Source: Bacteroides eggerthii
Lineage (GTDB): Bacteria > Bacteroidota > Bacteroidia > Bacteroidales > Bacteroidaceae
Reading direction: 5' to 3'
Assembly: GCF_025146565.1 (NCBI RefSeq)
Contig: NZ_CP102258.1
Span: forward strand, 1,830,001 to 1,894,000
DNA length: 64,000 nucleotides
Part shown: piece by piece, positions 8,359 to 17,859 of the stretch
Numbering within the stretch: position 1 is the stretch's first letter
Layout of the letters: the number at the start of each line of letters is the position of its first letter
Program-made: the position numbers and the translations under genes
Notes under the pieces: generated by a model
Databases searched by the model: none
What the model was told of the DNA's origin: nothing
Seen by the model: only the letters and a program-made list of their open reading frames with translations

Positions 8359-9351
8359 ATGATGAGATATATGAACAGAAGAAAGAACACCCTCGGAATC
8401 CTGCCCCTGCTGGCGACGGTGCTGTTGTCAGCGGCTTCCTGCACGGAAAGCGTGGTGCAGGACATGGAGACAGCCGGAGACAGCGGGGCGATACGTTTTT
8501 CGCTACCCACGCTGACACGCTCCGCCATCGGGAGTGCGGACGACCTGAACACCGACGGCCAGTCGTTCAGCGTGTGGGGCAGCTACCGCCACACCAGCGG
8601 CACGGACAACGACGTGCAGATATTCGACAACACGACCGTGACCTACGGTTCCGGTACAGGCTGGACCTACGGAGGCGGCCTGCTGTACTGGCAGTCGGGC
8701 AACACCTACGACTTCTACGCCCTCTATCCGTCCACCGGAACGCTGGGCGATGCCGTGTCCGTCGCCTGCACGGACGGCACCTTTACCGTCAAGAACTTCG
8801 TCGCCACGAAAGGGCACGACCTGATGACGGCGGAACGAACAAATATAGTAATCGAGGCAGACAAAGCCCCCGAATCTGTCAGCTTCAAATTCTCCCATCG
8901 GCTCACAAGGCTGGCCTTCAATATCAGGGCCGTGGGGCGCGGTGTAACGGTTACTTCCTTCAAAGTGAACGGCGTGACTTACAAAGGCGACCTTACTTGG
9001 AATGCCTCCGGTGGAAGCTCGTGGAGCAACACCGCCAAGACAAACGACAGCGATGCCCTGTTGGCCGCAAAGGATATTTCCATCACAGCCGGCGAGACCC
9101 GCAACATGCTGGGCGACGTGCTGTTACTCCCGCACACCGACCTGACTGGTACCGAAATCGCCGTGAGCTACCGTTTCGAGGGCGAGACCGCCGACCGGAA
9201 TTCCACGGTCAACCTCTCTGGCGGGAATGCGAAACAATGGGATGCAGGCAGCCAATATGCCTACACCCTGACCGTTTCGGCCGCTTCGCTCGCAATCAAC
9301 GTGAAGGTTCTCGACTGGGATGAACAGGACACCTCCGTGTCATGGCAATAA
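8359..9351 (+). CDS. fimbrillin family lipoprotein
   Basis: The protein has 330 residues. A lipobox (LLSAASC) is followed by IRFSLPTLTRSAIG, again with an R-S cleavage-type site. The mature part is a two-domain beta protein of the Mfa_like_1 fimbrillin type, with SFKFSHRLTRLAFNIR in the N-domain and a final VKVLDWDEQDTSVSWQ strand, which resembles a donor-strand segment. The start could be ATG 8359 or 8371. It follows the first fimbrillin after a 259-bp gap with unusual repeats and precedes the anchor-like gene by 35 bp. Probable minor or alternative pilus subunit. Confidence 0.85.
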   Translation: MMRYMNRRKNTLGILPLLATVLLSAASCTESVVQDMETAGDSGAIRFSLPTLTRSAIGSADDLNTDGQSFSVWGSYRHTSGTDNDVQIFDNTTVTYGSGTGWTYGGGLLYWQSGNTYDFYALYPSTGTLGDAVSVACTDGTFTVKNFVATKGHDLMTAERTNIVIEADKAPESVSFKFSHRLTRLAFNIRAVGRGVTVTSFKVNGVTYKGDLTWNASGGSSWSNTAKTNDSDALLAAKDISITAGETRNMLGDVLLLPHTDLTGTEIAVSYRFEGETADRNSTVNLSGGNAKQWDAGSQYAYTLTVSAASLAINVKVLDWDEQDTSVSWQ

Positions 9352-9386
9352 AATGAGAAATTTATAGACAACAATACATACGGTGT

Positions 9387-10433
9387 ATGAAAGCATATAT
9401 AAAACGATATTTACCGCATCCTTTCTCCCTGCTTCTGCCAGCCGCCCTCGCATGGGCTGCCAGCCTGTTGGCCGGCTGCACGGACCGAGTGGACGAATGG
9501 ATACCCGACGGACGCACAGCCTCCGTTACCCTGCACGTACCAATGGCCGATATACGTTCCACGCACACCACGGACGAGGAGTACAAGGCCGCTGAAGAGA
9601 AGATAAACACCTTGCGCATATTGGTATTCTCGCAGGACAAACCTGTCATCAACAAACAGTTCAAGGAAGCCGACCTCTCCGGCGGCAGTGTCACCATCGA
9701 GGGTGTGCCGGTAGGTACTGTGGACATCTATGCCGTGGCCAACGAGGCCGCCCTCGGCAAGGACTATTCCGACATGGCAGACTTCGAGGACAACCTCGTG
9801 CAGGTCGGCAACACCAAAAAAGCTTTGGTGATGGATGAACACCGCACGCACTTCCCAAAACGCTTTACGGAGCAGGAAATCGCACAACACGGCCTACCCA
9901 TGAGCTGGCATCGCGATGTGCAGATAATTCCATCCGACGGCACGCCGCAGACCATCGAAGTGGAACTGGAGCGCTCCGTGGCCAAGCTCAACGTCATTAT
10001 GAACAACACGCTGAGCCACCCGATTACCATCACTTCCATGACTTTCGGCGAGTTCTTCGGCGACCGGCTCTACCTGTTCCGCGAGCAGACCCTTGACGTT
10101 CCCGACGACACGGAGTATGATGTTCAAAACTACGAGAGCCTCTCTGTCGAAATCGGAGGTTACGGCAGCAAGACGCTGGCCCTTTACATCTATCCCTCAT
10201 ACGCATGGACGGATGCAAGCAAGAACTCGCCATATACCATCGGTTTCACCACAAGTACAGCTCCCTATGACGCCATACCTTTCATCAACGAATACGGCGG
10301 CGCTCTGAACTCTATCGCCCGTAACAAGCAAGTGAACATACACGCCACACTCAGTTCGGAGGCCAACCTCACGCTAAAATTTGAAGTAAAGGACTGGGAT
10401 ACGGAAGAGATAACCGTTCCCCCGTTCAATTAA
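9387..10433 (+). CDS. FimB/Mfa2-like fimbrial subunit
   Basis: The protein has 348 residues with a lipobox (AASLLAGC). The N-domain has the INTLRILVFSQDKPVINKQF strand pattern characteristic of Bacteroidales FimB/Mfa2-like anchor and accessory pilins. The C-terminus ends in LKFEVKDWDTEEITVPPFN. Family knowledge suggests an outer-membrane anchor or length regulator; here that is inference from position and fold. It is separated from the large tip-like gene by 24 bp. Confidence 0.8.
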   Translation: MKAYIKRYLPHPFSLLLPAALAWAASLLAGCTDRVDEWIPDGRTASVTLHVPMADIRSTHTTDEEYKAAEEKINTLRILVFSQDKPVINKQFKEADLSGGSVTIEGVPVGTVDIYAVANEAALGKDYSDMADFEDNLVQVGNTKKALVMDEHRTHFPKRFTEQEIAQHGLPMSWHRDVQIIPSDGTPQTIEVELERSVAKLNVIMNNTLSHPITITSMTFGEFFGDRLYLFREQTLDVPDDTEYDVQNYESLSVEIGGYGSKTLALYIYPSYAWTDASKNSPYTIGFTTSTAPYDAIPFINEYGGALNSIARNKQVNIHATLSSEANLTLKFEVKDWDTEEITVPPFN

Positions 10434-10457
10434 ACGAAACTGCATGTCATTTGAGTT

Positions 10458-13400
10458 ATGAGAACAAGACATAAAAACATATTGACCTTGCTGGCGGCCA
10501 TGCTGCTGGCGGTAGGACTGTACTCGTGTACCGAGGACCCGTTGTTCGAGGAGCGTGCCCGCGTGGCAGAGGGGCTTCCCGCACGTGTAATGCTGGACTT
10601 CCGGTCCGAGAAGAGCTGCGTGGAGACCCGTGCCGCGCAGGACGCTACCTACGAGAACCGTGTGAACAACCTCTACGTGTTCATCTTCAACCCCGCCGGG
10701 GAGGTGCATTACCGCAATTTCTTTACTGACGACATCAGCTATAACGGAGACTACAGCAAAGGTTCCGTCATGATAGAGACCACCTCTCTGAACAAGGTAC
10801 AGATAGTCTGCATCGCCAATCTATCTACTGAATCCGTAAGTTCCGGCTATGATGTCAAAAAATCGGACATGGAGTCTATAACATCGCGGTCAGACCTCGA
10901 AGCCTTCGTAATGAAGATGGACGAGCATACCGTGGAACGCTCCACGCAGTTCATGATGACAGGCTATGCTTACGATGATAAAAATTCCACGAGCAACCTT
11001 GTCAACATTCCCGGTACGGAAAGCGGTCCCGCCTCGCTGGAGTGTACGCTGCGGCCCGAGCGGACGGACGCGAGGGTGGAGTTCGTGGTGAAAACCGAGA
11101 AACCCTCCGATAAGAACTGGACGGCACTTGACTTCCGTCCGCGCGGCTGGCGGGTGGTGAACGTGCCGGCCCAGTCGTTGCTGCTGCCCCACGGGACAGG
11201 CGATGCCGATGGTGACGGTTGCACCTACTTCACAACCGAGGAGATGCCTTTCGAGACTACCGAGCGGGATGACAATTACCTCTACACTTCCGGTGGCTTC
11301 GTGTTCTACATGCCGGAAAACCGCAAGACTCCCAAACAGGCCATCTCCGGCGAAGGGCTTAGCGCTGCGGAACAGTACGCCCTACGCGAGGAACGCGAAC
11401 ACAAAAACACGGGCGACTATACGGACAAACCCGGTCAGCAGTTCGAGAACGGCGACTTTGCCTACGCCCCCGCCAACGCCACCTACGTGGAAATGTCCGG
11501 CACACTGTCCTATAAGGATGACAAAGGCAATACCGTCAATGCCGACGTGACCTTCACCGTACATCTGGGCTACGCCGACGGCAACCCCAACGACTACGAC
11601 ACCCGCCGCAATACCCGCTACATCTACACCGTCACCCTGCGTGGTATCAACGATATACGGCTTGAAGTGGAGTCCGATGGGGAGGAGAACGAACAGAGGC
11701 CCGGCTACGAAGGCAACGTGATATTCAGTCAAGATGGGCTGTACGAGCTGGATGCACACTACGACCGCGAGCTCATTACGATAAACCGAAGCATGGTTCC
11801 AACCATGACATGGGGCGTGCAGACAGCTTTCGACAAGGCCATCTATGCGGGCGGTTTCGGCGAAACGGACAGTCCGGAAAGTACAGGTATCCATGACTAC
11901 AAGTGGATCAAGTTCGCCATCAACGAGGACTATGGCCAAGACGACGAGCTGTTCGTGAAATACCCCGGTGACCAGAACTACAAGGGCGGAAAGAACCAAC
12001 CTTCGGGGTATGACGGACATGCGGGCCATTCTGACGCCCGCCTACTCGACGTACACCAGTTGCTGCAACGCCTGAAGCAGGAGTACGAGGAAGGAAAGAC
12101 CACCGGTACGGTTACCGTTACCGCTTTCATCGACGAGTACGTGTACGTGCGCGAGCCGGATGACCCCAATACAGACGAGGACAATACCCCGCTTTTGTCG
12201 CAGTGGCGCCGATACGTGGAGGCCGAAGACCGCCTGCTCTATTTTATCAACGGAGACAACTCGCATTACAGTCCCGATGGCGCGTCGAGCGTGGTGGAAG
12301 CCATACAGACTTTCAAGCAGAAGTCCATACGCACGGTGTACAACGTGAAAAAGAGCGAGAATGAATTGTCCACCGCATGGGGGCTTGAAAGCCGCATGGA
12401 GGGCACGCGTTGGAAGGAAGGTGACGTGAGAAACAGTACTTCCTCCAGCAACGGCCGGCTCAATACCATACGTTGTATTCTGGGCGAAAACTATGTATCC
12501 AACAGATCCCTGCATTGGACGGAGGTGCTCAACCCCTCCGAGCACTACGGTCTGACCGATGACCACCAAGACGCCCTGCACGCTGTGCTGTTGCGTAACC
12601 GCGACCTGAACGGCGACAACATCGTGCAGCCTAACGAAATACGCTGGTATCTGGCCGCCATCGACCAGCTCGTGGATCTCTATATCGGCGAATATGCGCT
12701 GGACGACGCTTCGCGCCTCTATCCCCAAAATCCCGCGGACAGGGATTACCAGACCTATTGGCACTATACCAGTAGTTCCGCTGACGGCGACCATTCGTGG
12801 GTGTTGTGGGCAGAAGAATGTGCCGCATTGGGTAACTACGACGGCTCGCACAACACCGTGGGCGGACAATATGCCTACCGTTGCATACGCAACCTCGGTA
12901 TCGGTCTTGACGATCCGAATGTTGAACCCACACCACTCATTCCCAAAGTGACACAGGCCGAACCCGACGGTACCTACCTGATTGATGTCTCCAACCTTAG
13001 CGAGAAGGCACGCCGCCTAAGCTATGAAGCCAGTTCGTTGCCCACGCATAATGACCTGTCGCCTTATAACCGACCGTATGCCAAGTTCCGGGTAGCGGCA
13101 AATGACGCAGACTATCCTACACCGAGCATAGATGTGAATGCACTAAATCGTTGGAGTTGGGAAGGCGTTCAGGATTGGAGATGGTATCAGACCGCTTCTA
13201 TTACACCGAGCGGCTATCGCGTGCCCAACTTGCGCGAGCTGCTTATCATGGGTACCCGCTTACCCGATGACGCATGGCAAACGTATGAGGGTCGATGGCT
13301 TCTTTACAGACATGAGAGCAAAGCCATGTACATGACCTATACCAGCTTCAGCCGCGGAACTTATGACGGAGACGGCTCCATTTCAGGCAAGAACGGCGGT

Positions 13401-13490
13401 TTCCGTTTCAATGCCCAAGACCACTCCATCGGTGCGACCAGTTCAGATGCCGACGGCGGGTATGTACGCGGCGTGAAAGACGAACAATAA
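10458..13490 (+). CDS. large DUF4906-type fimbrial tip protein
   Basis: The protein has 1010 residues and ends the fimbrial operon. A lipobox (AVGLYSC) is followed by a fimbrillin-like N-domain (TRAA site, VNNLYVFIFNPAGEVHYRNFF). The long central and C-terminal part includes a block (GYRVPNLRELLIMGTRLPDD ... GGFRFNAQDHSIGAT) typical of DUF4906 proteins at the ends of such operons. The large size and the terminal gene position fit a tip adhesin. The ligand is unknown. A hairpin terminator follows at 13509-13556. Confidence 0.85.
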   Translation: MRTRHKNILTLLAAMLLAVGLYSCTEDPLFEERARVAEGLPARVMLDFRSEKSCVETRAAQDATYENRVNNLYVFIFNPAGEVHYRNFFTDDISYNGDYSKGSVMIETTSLNKVQIVCIANLSTESVSSGYDVKKSDMESITSRSDLEAFVMKMDEHTVERSTQFMMTGYAYDDKNSTSNLVNIPGTESGPASLECTLRPERTDARVEFVVKTEKPSDKNWTALDFRPRGWRVVNVPAQSLLLPHGTGDADGDGCTYFTTEEMPFETTERDDNYLYTSGGFVFYMPENRKTPKQAISGEGLSAAEQYALREEREHKNTGDYTDKPGQQFENGDFAYAPANATYVEMSGTLSYKDDKGNTVNADVTFTVHLGYADGNPNDYDTRRNTRYIYTVTLRGINDIRLEVESDGEENEQRPGYEGNVIFSQDGLYELDAHYDRELITINRSMVPTMTWGVQTAFDKAIYAGGFGETDSPESTGIHDYKWIKFAINEDYGQDDELFVKYPGDQNYKGGKNQPSGYDGHAGHSDARLLDVHQLLQRLKQEYEEGKTTGTVTVTAFIDEYVYVREPDDPNTDEDNTPLLSQWRRYVEAEDRLLYFINGDNSHYSPDGASSVVEAIQTFKQKSIRTVYNVKKSENELSTAWGLESRMEGTRWKEGDVRNSTSSSNGRLNTIRCILGENYVSNRSLHWTEVLNPSEHYGLTDDHQDALHAVLLRNRDLNGDNIVQPNEIRWYLAAIDQLVDLYIGEYALDDASRLYPQNPADRDYQTYWHYTSSSADGDHSWVLWAEECAALGNYDGSHNTVGGQYAYRCIRNLGIGLDDPNVEPTPLIPKVTQAEPDGTYLIDVSNLSEKARRLSYEASSLPTHNDLSPYNRPYAKFRVAANDADYPTPSIDVNALNRWSWEGVQDWRWYQTASITPSGYRVPNLRELLIMGTRLPDDAWQTYEGRWLLYRHESKAMYMTYTSFSRGTYDGDGSISGKNGGFRFNAQDHSIGATSSDADGGYVRGVKDEQ

Positions 13491-13508
13491 CATAGTAAGC
13501 CAGTCGAT

Positions 13509-13556
13509 AAAAGAAACGGCTCCGTTCCTATCATCGGGACAGAACCGTTTCTTTTA
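13509..13556. terminator. terminator after the fimbrial operon
   Basis: AAAAGAAACGG pairs with CCGTTTCTTTT across a GC-rich loop, with T-rich flanks on both sides. It lies 19 bp after the DUF4906 gene. Confidence 0.75.
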
Positions 13557-13561
13557 TCTTG

Positions 13562-13702
13562 TATCTCGATTTCGAGTTAACGGAAGAAGACAGAAAGGCA
13601 ATTCGCCGTCTGGACACCGGCAAGTTGAAAGTGGACCACAACAACCCTGTACTGGCAAAGTTCCTTTTGGATTACGACAAGAATTTCAATCCGGACAACT
13701 GA
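13562..13702 (+). pseudogene. C-terminal remnant of an aldo/keto reductase-like gene
   Basis: The frame reads YLDFELTEEDRKAIRRLDTG and then LKVDHNNPVLAKFLLDYDKNFNPDN to a TGA at 13700-13702. The 'DFELTxEDxxAIxxLD' pattern is typical of the C-terminus of aldo/keto reductases. There is no start or catalytic core; upstream sequence is the fimbrial terminator. It looks like the 3' scrap of a gene cut when the fimbrial cassette was inserted or rearranged. Confidence 0.5.
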
Positions 13703-13745
13703 TACGGTCTGCTTAAAGAATCCGGGATACAGCACATAACAAATA

Positions 13746-13780
13746 AAGAGAGTACCGATATTTATCATCGGTACTCTCTT
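13746..13780. terminator. 14-bp hairpin between convergent units
   Basis: AAGAGAGTACCGAT (13746-13759) pairs perfectly with ATCGGTACTCTCTT (13767-13780) over a 7-nt loop. It lies 6 bp beyond the stop of the minus-strand OmpA-like gene and terminates that operon; it may also serve the plus strand. Confidence 0.8.
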
Positions 13781-13785
13781 GCTTT

Positions 13786-15276
13786 CTACCTGTTTACGGA
13801 CGAACATTCGTTTTCTTCACATTTGCCGAAGAACAGTTCCACCCTTGTATGTCGGTTGGCTTCCGTGGGGGCGTAATCGGAAATGCCACCTTCGCCGGTC
13901 TTGGTCATCCTGTCGGGCGACAAACCCCGCTTGTTCAGCTCCGAGGCGATATAGTCGGCTCTCGAAGCACTCAAGGCATTGTTGATACCAATTGTTCCGG
14001 TCGCACTATCGGCCGCTCCCGTGACTTTAACTTTCAGACCGTATTTCTTTGCCACCCGTGCCAGTTCGTCGAGATTGACCAATTGGGAGGGGTCTGTCAG
14101 GTGCGACGTGCCGAGTTCGAAGAAAAAGAAGATGGGAGCACCGATGCATTCCCGTCCGGACTGCATCCGAACGGCATAGTCTGCCAAAGTGCTGTCGGGA
14201 AGATTCTCGAACTGTCCTGTTCCGAGACCAGGCACGCTATCCGGCCAGTGCTGCAGGCTGTCTGCCCGGCCATTCCCATTCGGGGCTTGTCCTTCCAATG
14301 GTGATTTTCCGTTCCAATGCTTGTTCTTCAACCTTGCCCGCAGGGAGTTCAGCCCGCTGTAATTGTTCCTCGGATAACCTTTGCGCTCGATAGCATCGTC
14401 ATCATCGAAGAAATGGCTGTACGTGTCGAGCAATCCTTCGATTTCCAGTATCTTCTTCAGCTCGGCCAGCGTCCGGCTATCCTTGTCATGCTGTCCCGCG
14501 TAGCGGCTGTTCTGTTCCGACAGTACATTGATATAATCGACGAGCTGCCGATCGCGGCGGATATAGGGGCTTGGGTCTATGGCCCGTTTCCAGCCGACCT
14601 TGCCGATATGGAAAGAGAATCCGGCAGTGAGTGAAAGCATGTGGTCGCCTAACCGATTCGCCTTGCCATACCCGTCGAAGTCTTGGAAGGTGGTCGTACC
14701 GGAGAGTTCCATGAGGGCGCTTACCCTTTTGGAAATGCGATACTGCCCTTGTATGCCGTAGGAGATTGCAAACGGGTTATGCCCGTTGGTCGCATGGTGC
14801 AGCAGTCCGATACCCGCAAAGGGTGCCAGATGCCAGCGCACCAGTTTCTGCCGGACATAGCTACCGCCAAGCACATTCCACAGCAGATCCGCATGGAGAT
14901 AATGGTACTCCTGCACGGCCAGCGTGCCGTCCTTGAACTGCAACCCGTTGTAATTTATGCGTGCACCTACCCACGGGGTAAACCACTTGCCGAGGGCAAG
15001 GCTGTACGAGGGTTTCAACCTCCCGAACAGGTCTTCGCAACCGAGCGGCGTGCCGAGAAAGGCTGTCGCACCTCCGGCGATACTGACAAACCAATTGCCG
15101 TTTCCCCGTGCCGGAACGACCACTCCGTCAAGGTATAAGGGCTGTAACGGCTGCAGCAGTTCTGTGTCATCGTAACGGTACGTGCGGTGTACAGTATCCC
15201 TTTCCGTAGGTTGTACATCCGCACGGGCTTGCAGCGAACAAAGCGCCGCAATAATGAAAATGATATTTTTCGTCAT
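13786..15276 (-). CDS. OmpA-family outer-membrane protein
   Basis: The protein has 496 residues with a signal peptide (CSLQARAD). Residues about 60-240 look like an outer-membrane beta-barrel (alternating aromatic strands, NGNWFVSIAGGATAFLG). The C-terminal 110 residues are an OmpA-like peptidoglycan-binding domain (FFFELGTSHLTDPSQLVNLDEL ... ADSATGTIGINNALSASRADYIASEL). It is the last gene of the minus-strand mobilization operon, 55 bp after the relaxase. OmpA-like proteins often travel with Bacteroides mobilization modules; a surface role in transfer is an inference. Confidence 0.85.
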   Translation of the reverse strand: MTKNIIFIIAALCSLQARADVQPTERDTVHRTYRYDDTELLQPLQPLYLDGVVVPARGNGNWFVSIAGGATAFLGTPLGCEDLFGRLKPSYSLALGKWFTPWVGARINYNGLQFKDGTLAVQEYHYLHADLLWNVLGGSYVRQKLVRWHLAPFAGIGLLHHATNGHNPFAISYGIQGQYRISKRVSALMELSGTTTFQDFDGYGKANRLGDHMLSLTAGFSFHIGKVGWKRAIDPSPYIRRDRQLVDYINVLSEQNSRYAGQHDKDSRTLAELKKILEIEGLLDTYSHFFDDDDAIERKGYPRNNYSGLNSLRARLKNKHWNGKSPLEGQAPNGNGRADSLQHWPDSVPGLGTGQFENLPDSTLADYAVRMQSGRECIGAPIFFFFELGTSHLTDPSQLVNLDELARVAKKYGLKVKVTGAADSATGTIGINNALSASRADYIASELNKRGLSPDRMTKTGEGGISDYAPTEANRHTRVELFFGKCEENECSSVNR

Positions 15277-15331
15277 ATTCTTATATCCTTAATTTGTTGT
15301 TTATCTGATTCTTTATTATAAACCTTGCCAT

Positions 15332-16789
15332 TCAACGCTTGGGCTTCTTGCCGATGGAAGGGCGCATCATGCGGCTCGCCATCCTCATGCAGCGAAGCGC
15401 CCATGCCCGGTTGTCCTCGTCTTCATCACGTCCCCATTTGAGGTCGCTTCCGCCACCTCCTCCGCCACGTGTTTCGGCAAACGTAGTGGCATCATCGACC
15501 ATACCGAGAAAGAGCATCGTGGCGCAGCGCATGACTTCCGCTCCCCGTTCCGCCACGGAACGCACGAGTGTGTCGTCGAAAAGTTGCCGTTCGGAAGGCT
15601 TCATCCGCGCCGACAGTTCCCTCCACTCATCGACCATATTTTCCAGCATGACGTCCTTGAGTAGGCTGTCCACTTTGGAGTGGACATCACGGGAGTATTC
15701 GTAGGCTTCCTCCTTGAGCTGTTCCGTGCGTTCCTCAATGGCATCCATGTTTGCCTTGAGGTCGGAAAGCTGTCGGTCGGCGGTTTGTAGCTTCTCCTGT
15801 TTGTCTGCCAGTTTCCCTTGGATAGCAGTCAGCTCTTTTTCGAGCTTTTCTTTCTCGGCAGATAGGGTCAAAGCATCACCTTTCCGGGTATCCATATCAT
15901 TTTCGAGTGCCGACAATTGAGCCTCTTTTTCGCTCTTCTCCCTTTTCAAGTTTTCCACCATCGAGGTCAAACCTTTGACTCTGCGCTCTGCCAGCCGAAT
16001 GTCCGAATGGAGGGCGGACAGGACTTCCTGATGTCGGCCAATCTGTTGCTCAATGGTGGTACATTCTTCCGAGAGCATACGGCGGTATTCTTCCGTCGTC
16101 CTGTGCCGTGCGCCGGTCTCGGCGACGCTCCGGCCTCTCTCCATTCCCCACTTCGTGTTGACCTCGGCGAAAAAGTCCGTATGGAGCTGTTTCATCCTCG
16201 CGCTATATTCGAACTTGTCCTTTCCGGCGAATATCTCCTTGTACGCAAACCTCCCGTCTTTGATTGGCAGAAGCGTACAATGCACGTGCGGATTTAATTC
16301 GTCGAGGTGTACAATGAAGGCGGCTATATTCTGCTCGCCGTATCTGCCGCAAACGAATGCATAGACATCCTTCGCCCAACGTTCGATGTCGCTCTTCCTT
16401 TTGATGCGGGTATTGTCCGCACCTTTTTCAAAATCCACCTTCTGCGTGCCGAAAGCGAGTTCGTGCATCCGCTTCCGCGAACCGCCGAAAATGATGTTTA
16501 CCACCGTGCGGTATTTCGGTTCAACCAATCCCTCGTTGGGGTCTTTGATCCCGCGACGGCCCAATATGTCCGCTATCCGTTCCGGGATATTGCGGCTCGT
16601 GTCGATGGGGCGAACCTTGCCTCCGGGCACAATCTCGAAGTTCAGATGTTTGCGGGTGGGGTCGTAGTTGCCCTTGCTCATGGCGTACTTCTCCGCCTCT
16701 TCGCTGCGATTACGCAGGTGTTCGTTGCCTTGGGCGGCGGTGATCCCTTTCGATACCTGAACATCGAGAACCTGTTTTGCATTTGCCAT
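15332..16789 (-). CDS. MobV-family relaxase (mobilization protein)
   Basis: The protein is 485 residues from ATG 16789 (MANAKQVLDVQVSKG); an upstream ATG at 16849 would add 20 residues that do not look like the family. The metal-binding motif HLDELNPHVH (about residues 161-170) is the HxDExxPHxH signature of Pre/Mob (MobV) relaxases, which nick oriT and lead transfer. A long coiled coil (about residues 240-390) and a basic tail follow. The gene lies downstream of the HTH-like gene and a putative oriT (16821-16876), and 55 bp before the OmpA-like gene. Transfer would need conjugation machinery in trans or outside this window. Confidence 0.9.
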   Translation of the reverse strand: MANAKQVLDVQVSKGITAAQGNEHLRNRSEEAEKYAMSKGNYDPTRKHLNFEIVPGGKVRPIDTSRNIPERIADILGRRGIKDPNEGLVEPKYRTVVNIIFGGSRKRMHELAFGTQKVDFEKGADNTRIKRKSDIERWAKDVYAFVCGRYGEQNIAAFIVHLDELNPHVHCTLLPIKDGRFAYKEIFAGKDKFEYSARMKQLHTDFFAEVNTKWGMERGRSVAETGARHRTTEEYRRMLSEECTTIEQQIGRHQEVLSALHSDIRLAERRVKGLTSMVENLKREKSEKEAQLSALENDMDTRKGDALTLSAEKEKLEKELTAIQGKLADKQEKLQTADRQLSDLKANMDAIEERTEQLKEEAYEYSRDVHSKVDSLLKDVMLENMVDEWRELSARMKPSERQLFDDTLVRSVAERGAEVMRCATMLFLGMVDDATTFAETRGGGGGGSDLKWGRDEDEDNRAWALRCMRMASRMMRPSIGKKPKR

Positions 16790-16820
16790 ACTGTTTTCGT
16801 GTTGTTTCGGACAATTCCCC

Positions 16821-16876
16821 GTGTCCCAGCTTGCTGCTTGCTTGGACACTTCTCCCTGCGACGTCAGTCAGCAGGG
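16821..16876. other. putative oriT region
   Basis: Two inverted repeats sit just upstream of the relaxase start. An imperfect 10-bp pair is GTGTCCCAGC (16821-16830) with GCTTGGACAC (16840-16849). The other is CCCTGC (16854-16859) with GCAGGG (16871-16876). MobV relaxases usually nick beside inverted repeats close to their own gene. The nick site itself was not recognised. Confidence 0.4.
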
Positions 16877-17010
16877 GTATTAGGCTCCCCCTTCCCTTTG
16901 TTCAGTGGCAGACGGGCAAGCCCGGATGCCTGCTATAACTGGAAGGATATTTGAACCTGAACTGGGGAGAATTGCCCGTGGTTATACAATCTCTGTCCGC
17001 GAATCCCCGT

Positions 17011-17859
17011 TCAGCTTTCCTCCTGCGCCTTCGCCAGAAGCGATAAAAAGGGTTTGCGAAGCGATTCAAGGCGTTCCGTCTCTTCGTCCGTACCGAAGCC
17101 TGTCCCGTCCGGTTTTCCGTCGATAACAAGCTCTGCAAGCTCTTTCGAGGCCTCGATGAACGCCGCCCATTCCCCGCTGAGGTCGAGCCGGAAGAACTGC
17201 ACGAGCGGCGAGCCGTCGTCGAACCTCGATTTACGCAGAACCCGCCAGAGGGCGGCATGGGCAATACATTCCAAGACGGTCTCACACAGCTGTTCTTCCG
17301 ACCGGACGGTCTGTGCCGATGCCGTGTCGGAATGACTGTCCGGATAGATACGACTGTCCCGTCCGGCTATCTCCGTCAAGGTCTGGCGCATGATTTGTCC
17401 ACATGATTTACCCACATCGAAAGAGGTTGCTTTGCCGATTATCCAGTCGTACAATGCTTCCTGTATTCTTGTGGCAAAGTCCGCTTCTTCCCGTCCGCTG
17501 TCCGGCATGGCAGGCGTGCCGGTCCGCAGGGGCATGGTAATGACGACGCTTTTTGCCAGCCGGATGCGTTCTAACTGTCCGAGCGCTTCGAGCGTGTCCA
17601 GAAACGAGCGGACAGTAGCCCGATGCCAATGCCACTCCGATGCAAGGTCGGAAACGGTTACATGGCACTGGCAGGGAGAGAGGTCGTAGTCCTGCCTTCT
17701 TAAAAACGGGGAGACGAAACCTGCCAGCGATTTATCCAACAAATCGCAGTAGGCTTCCGTTCTCGTTTTCCGCTCGCCGACTTTTTCTTTCAGGTAGTCG
17801 AACACTTCCACGTTCGCCAGTATGGCGGCGGGCGCTTCATTTCTATTTCTCATTTTCAT
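17011..17859 (-). CDS. hypothetical protein with winged-HTH-like N-terminal half
   Basis: The protein has 282 residues. Residues about 60-110 (CHVTVSDLASEWHWHRATVRSFLDTLEALGQLERIRL) have the layout of a winged helix-turn-helix with a recognition helix and wing. The C-terminal half is helical and acidic. It overlaps the upstream membrane-protein gene by 4 bp and precedes the relaxase. It is a plausible DNA-binding accessory for relaxosome assembly or operon control; the family was not recognised. Confidence 0.65.
   Translation of the reverse strand: MKMRNRNEAPAAILANVEVFDYLKEKVGERKTRTEAYCDLLDKSLAGFVSPFLRRQDYDLSPCQCHVTVSDLASEWHWHRATVRSFLDTLEALGQLERIRLAKSVVITMPLRTGTPAMPDSGREEADFATRIQEALYDWIIGKATSFDVGKSCGQIMRQTLTEIAGRDSRIYPDSHSDTASAQTVRSEEQLCETVLECIAHAALWRVLRKSRFDDGSPLVQFFRLDLSGEWAAFIEASKELAELVIDGKPDGTGFGTDEETERLESLRKPFLSLLAKAQEES

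Noticed and set aside
11382-12869. Long minus-strand frames within the DUF4906 gene
   Set aside because: Shadows of a continuous 1010-residue gene with signal peptide and family motifs.
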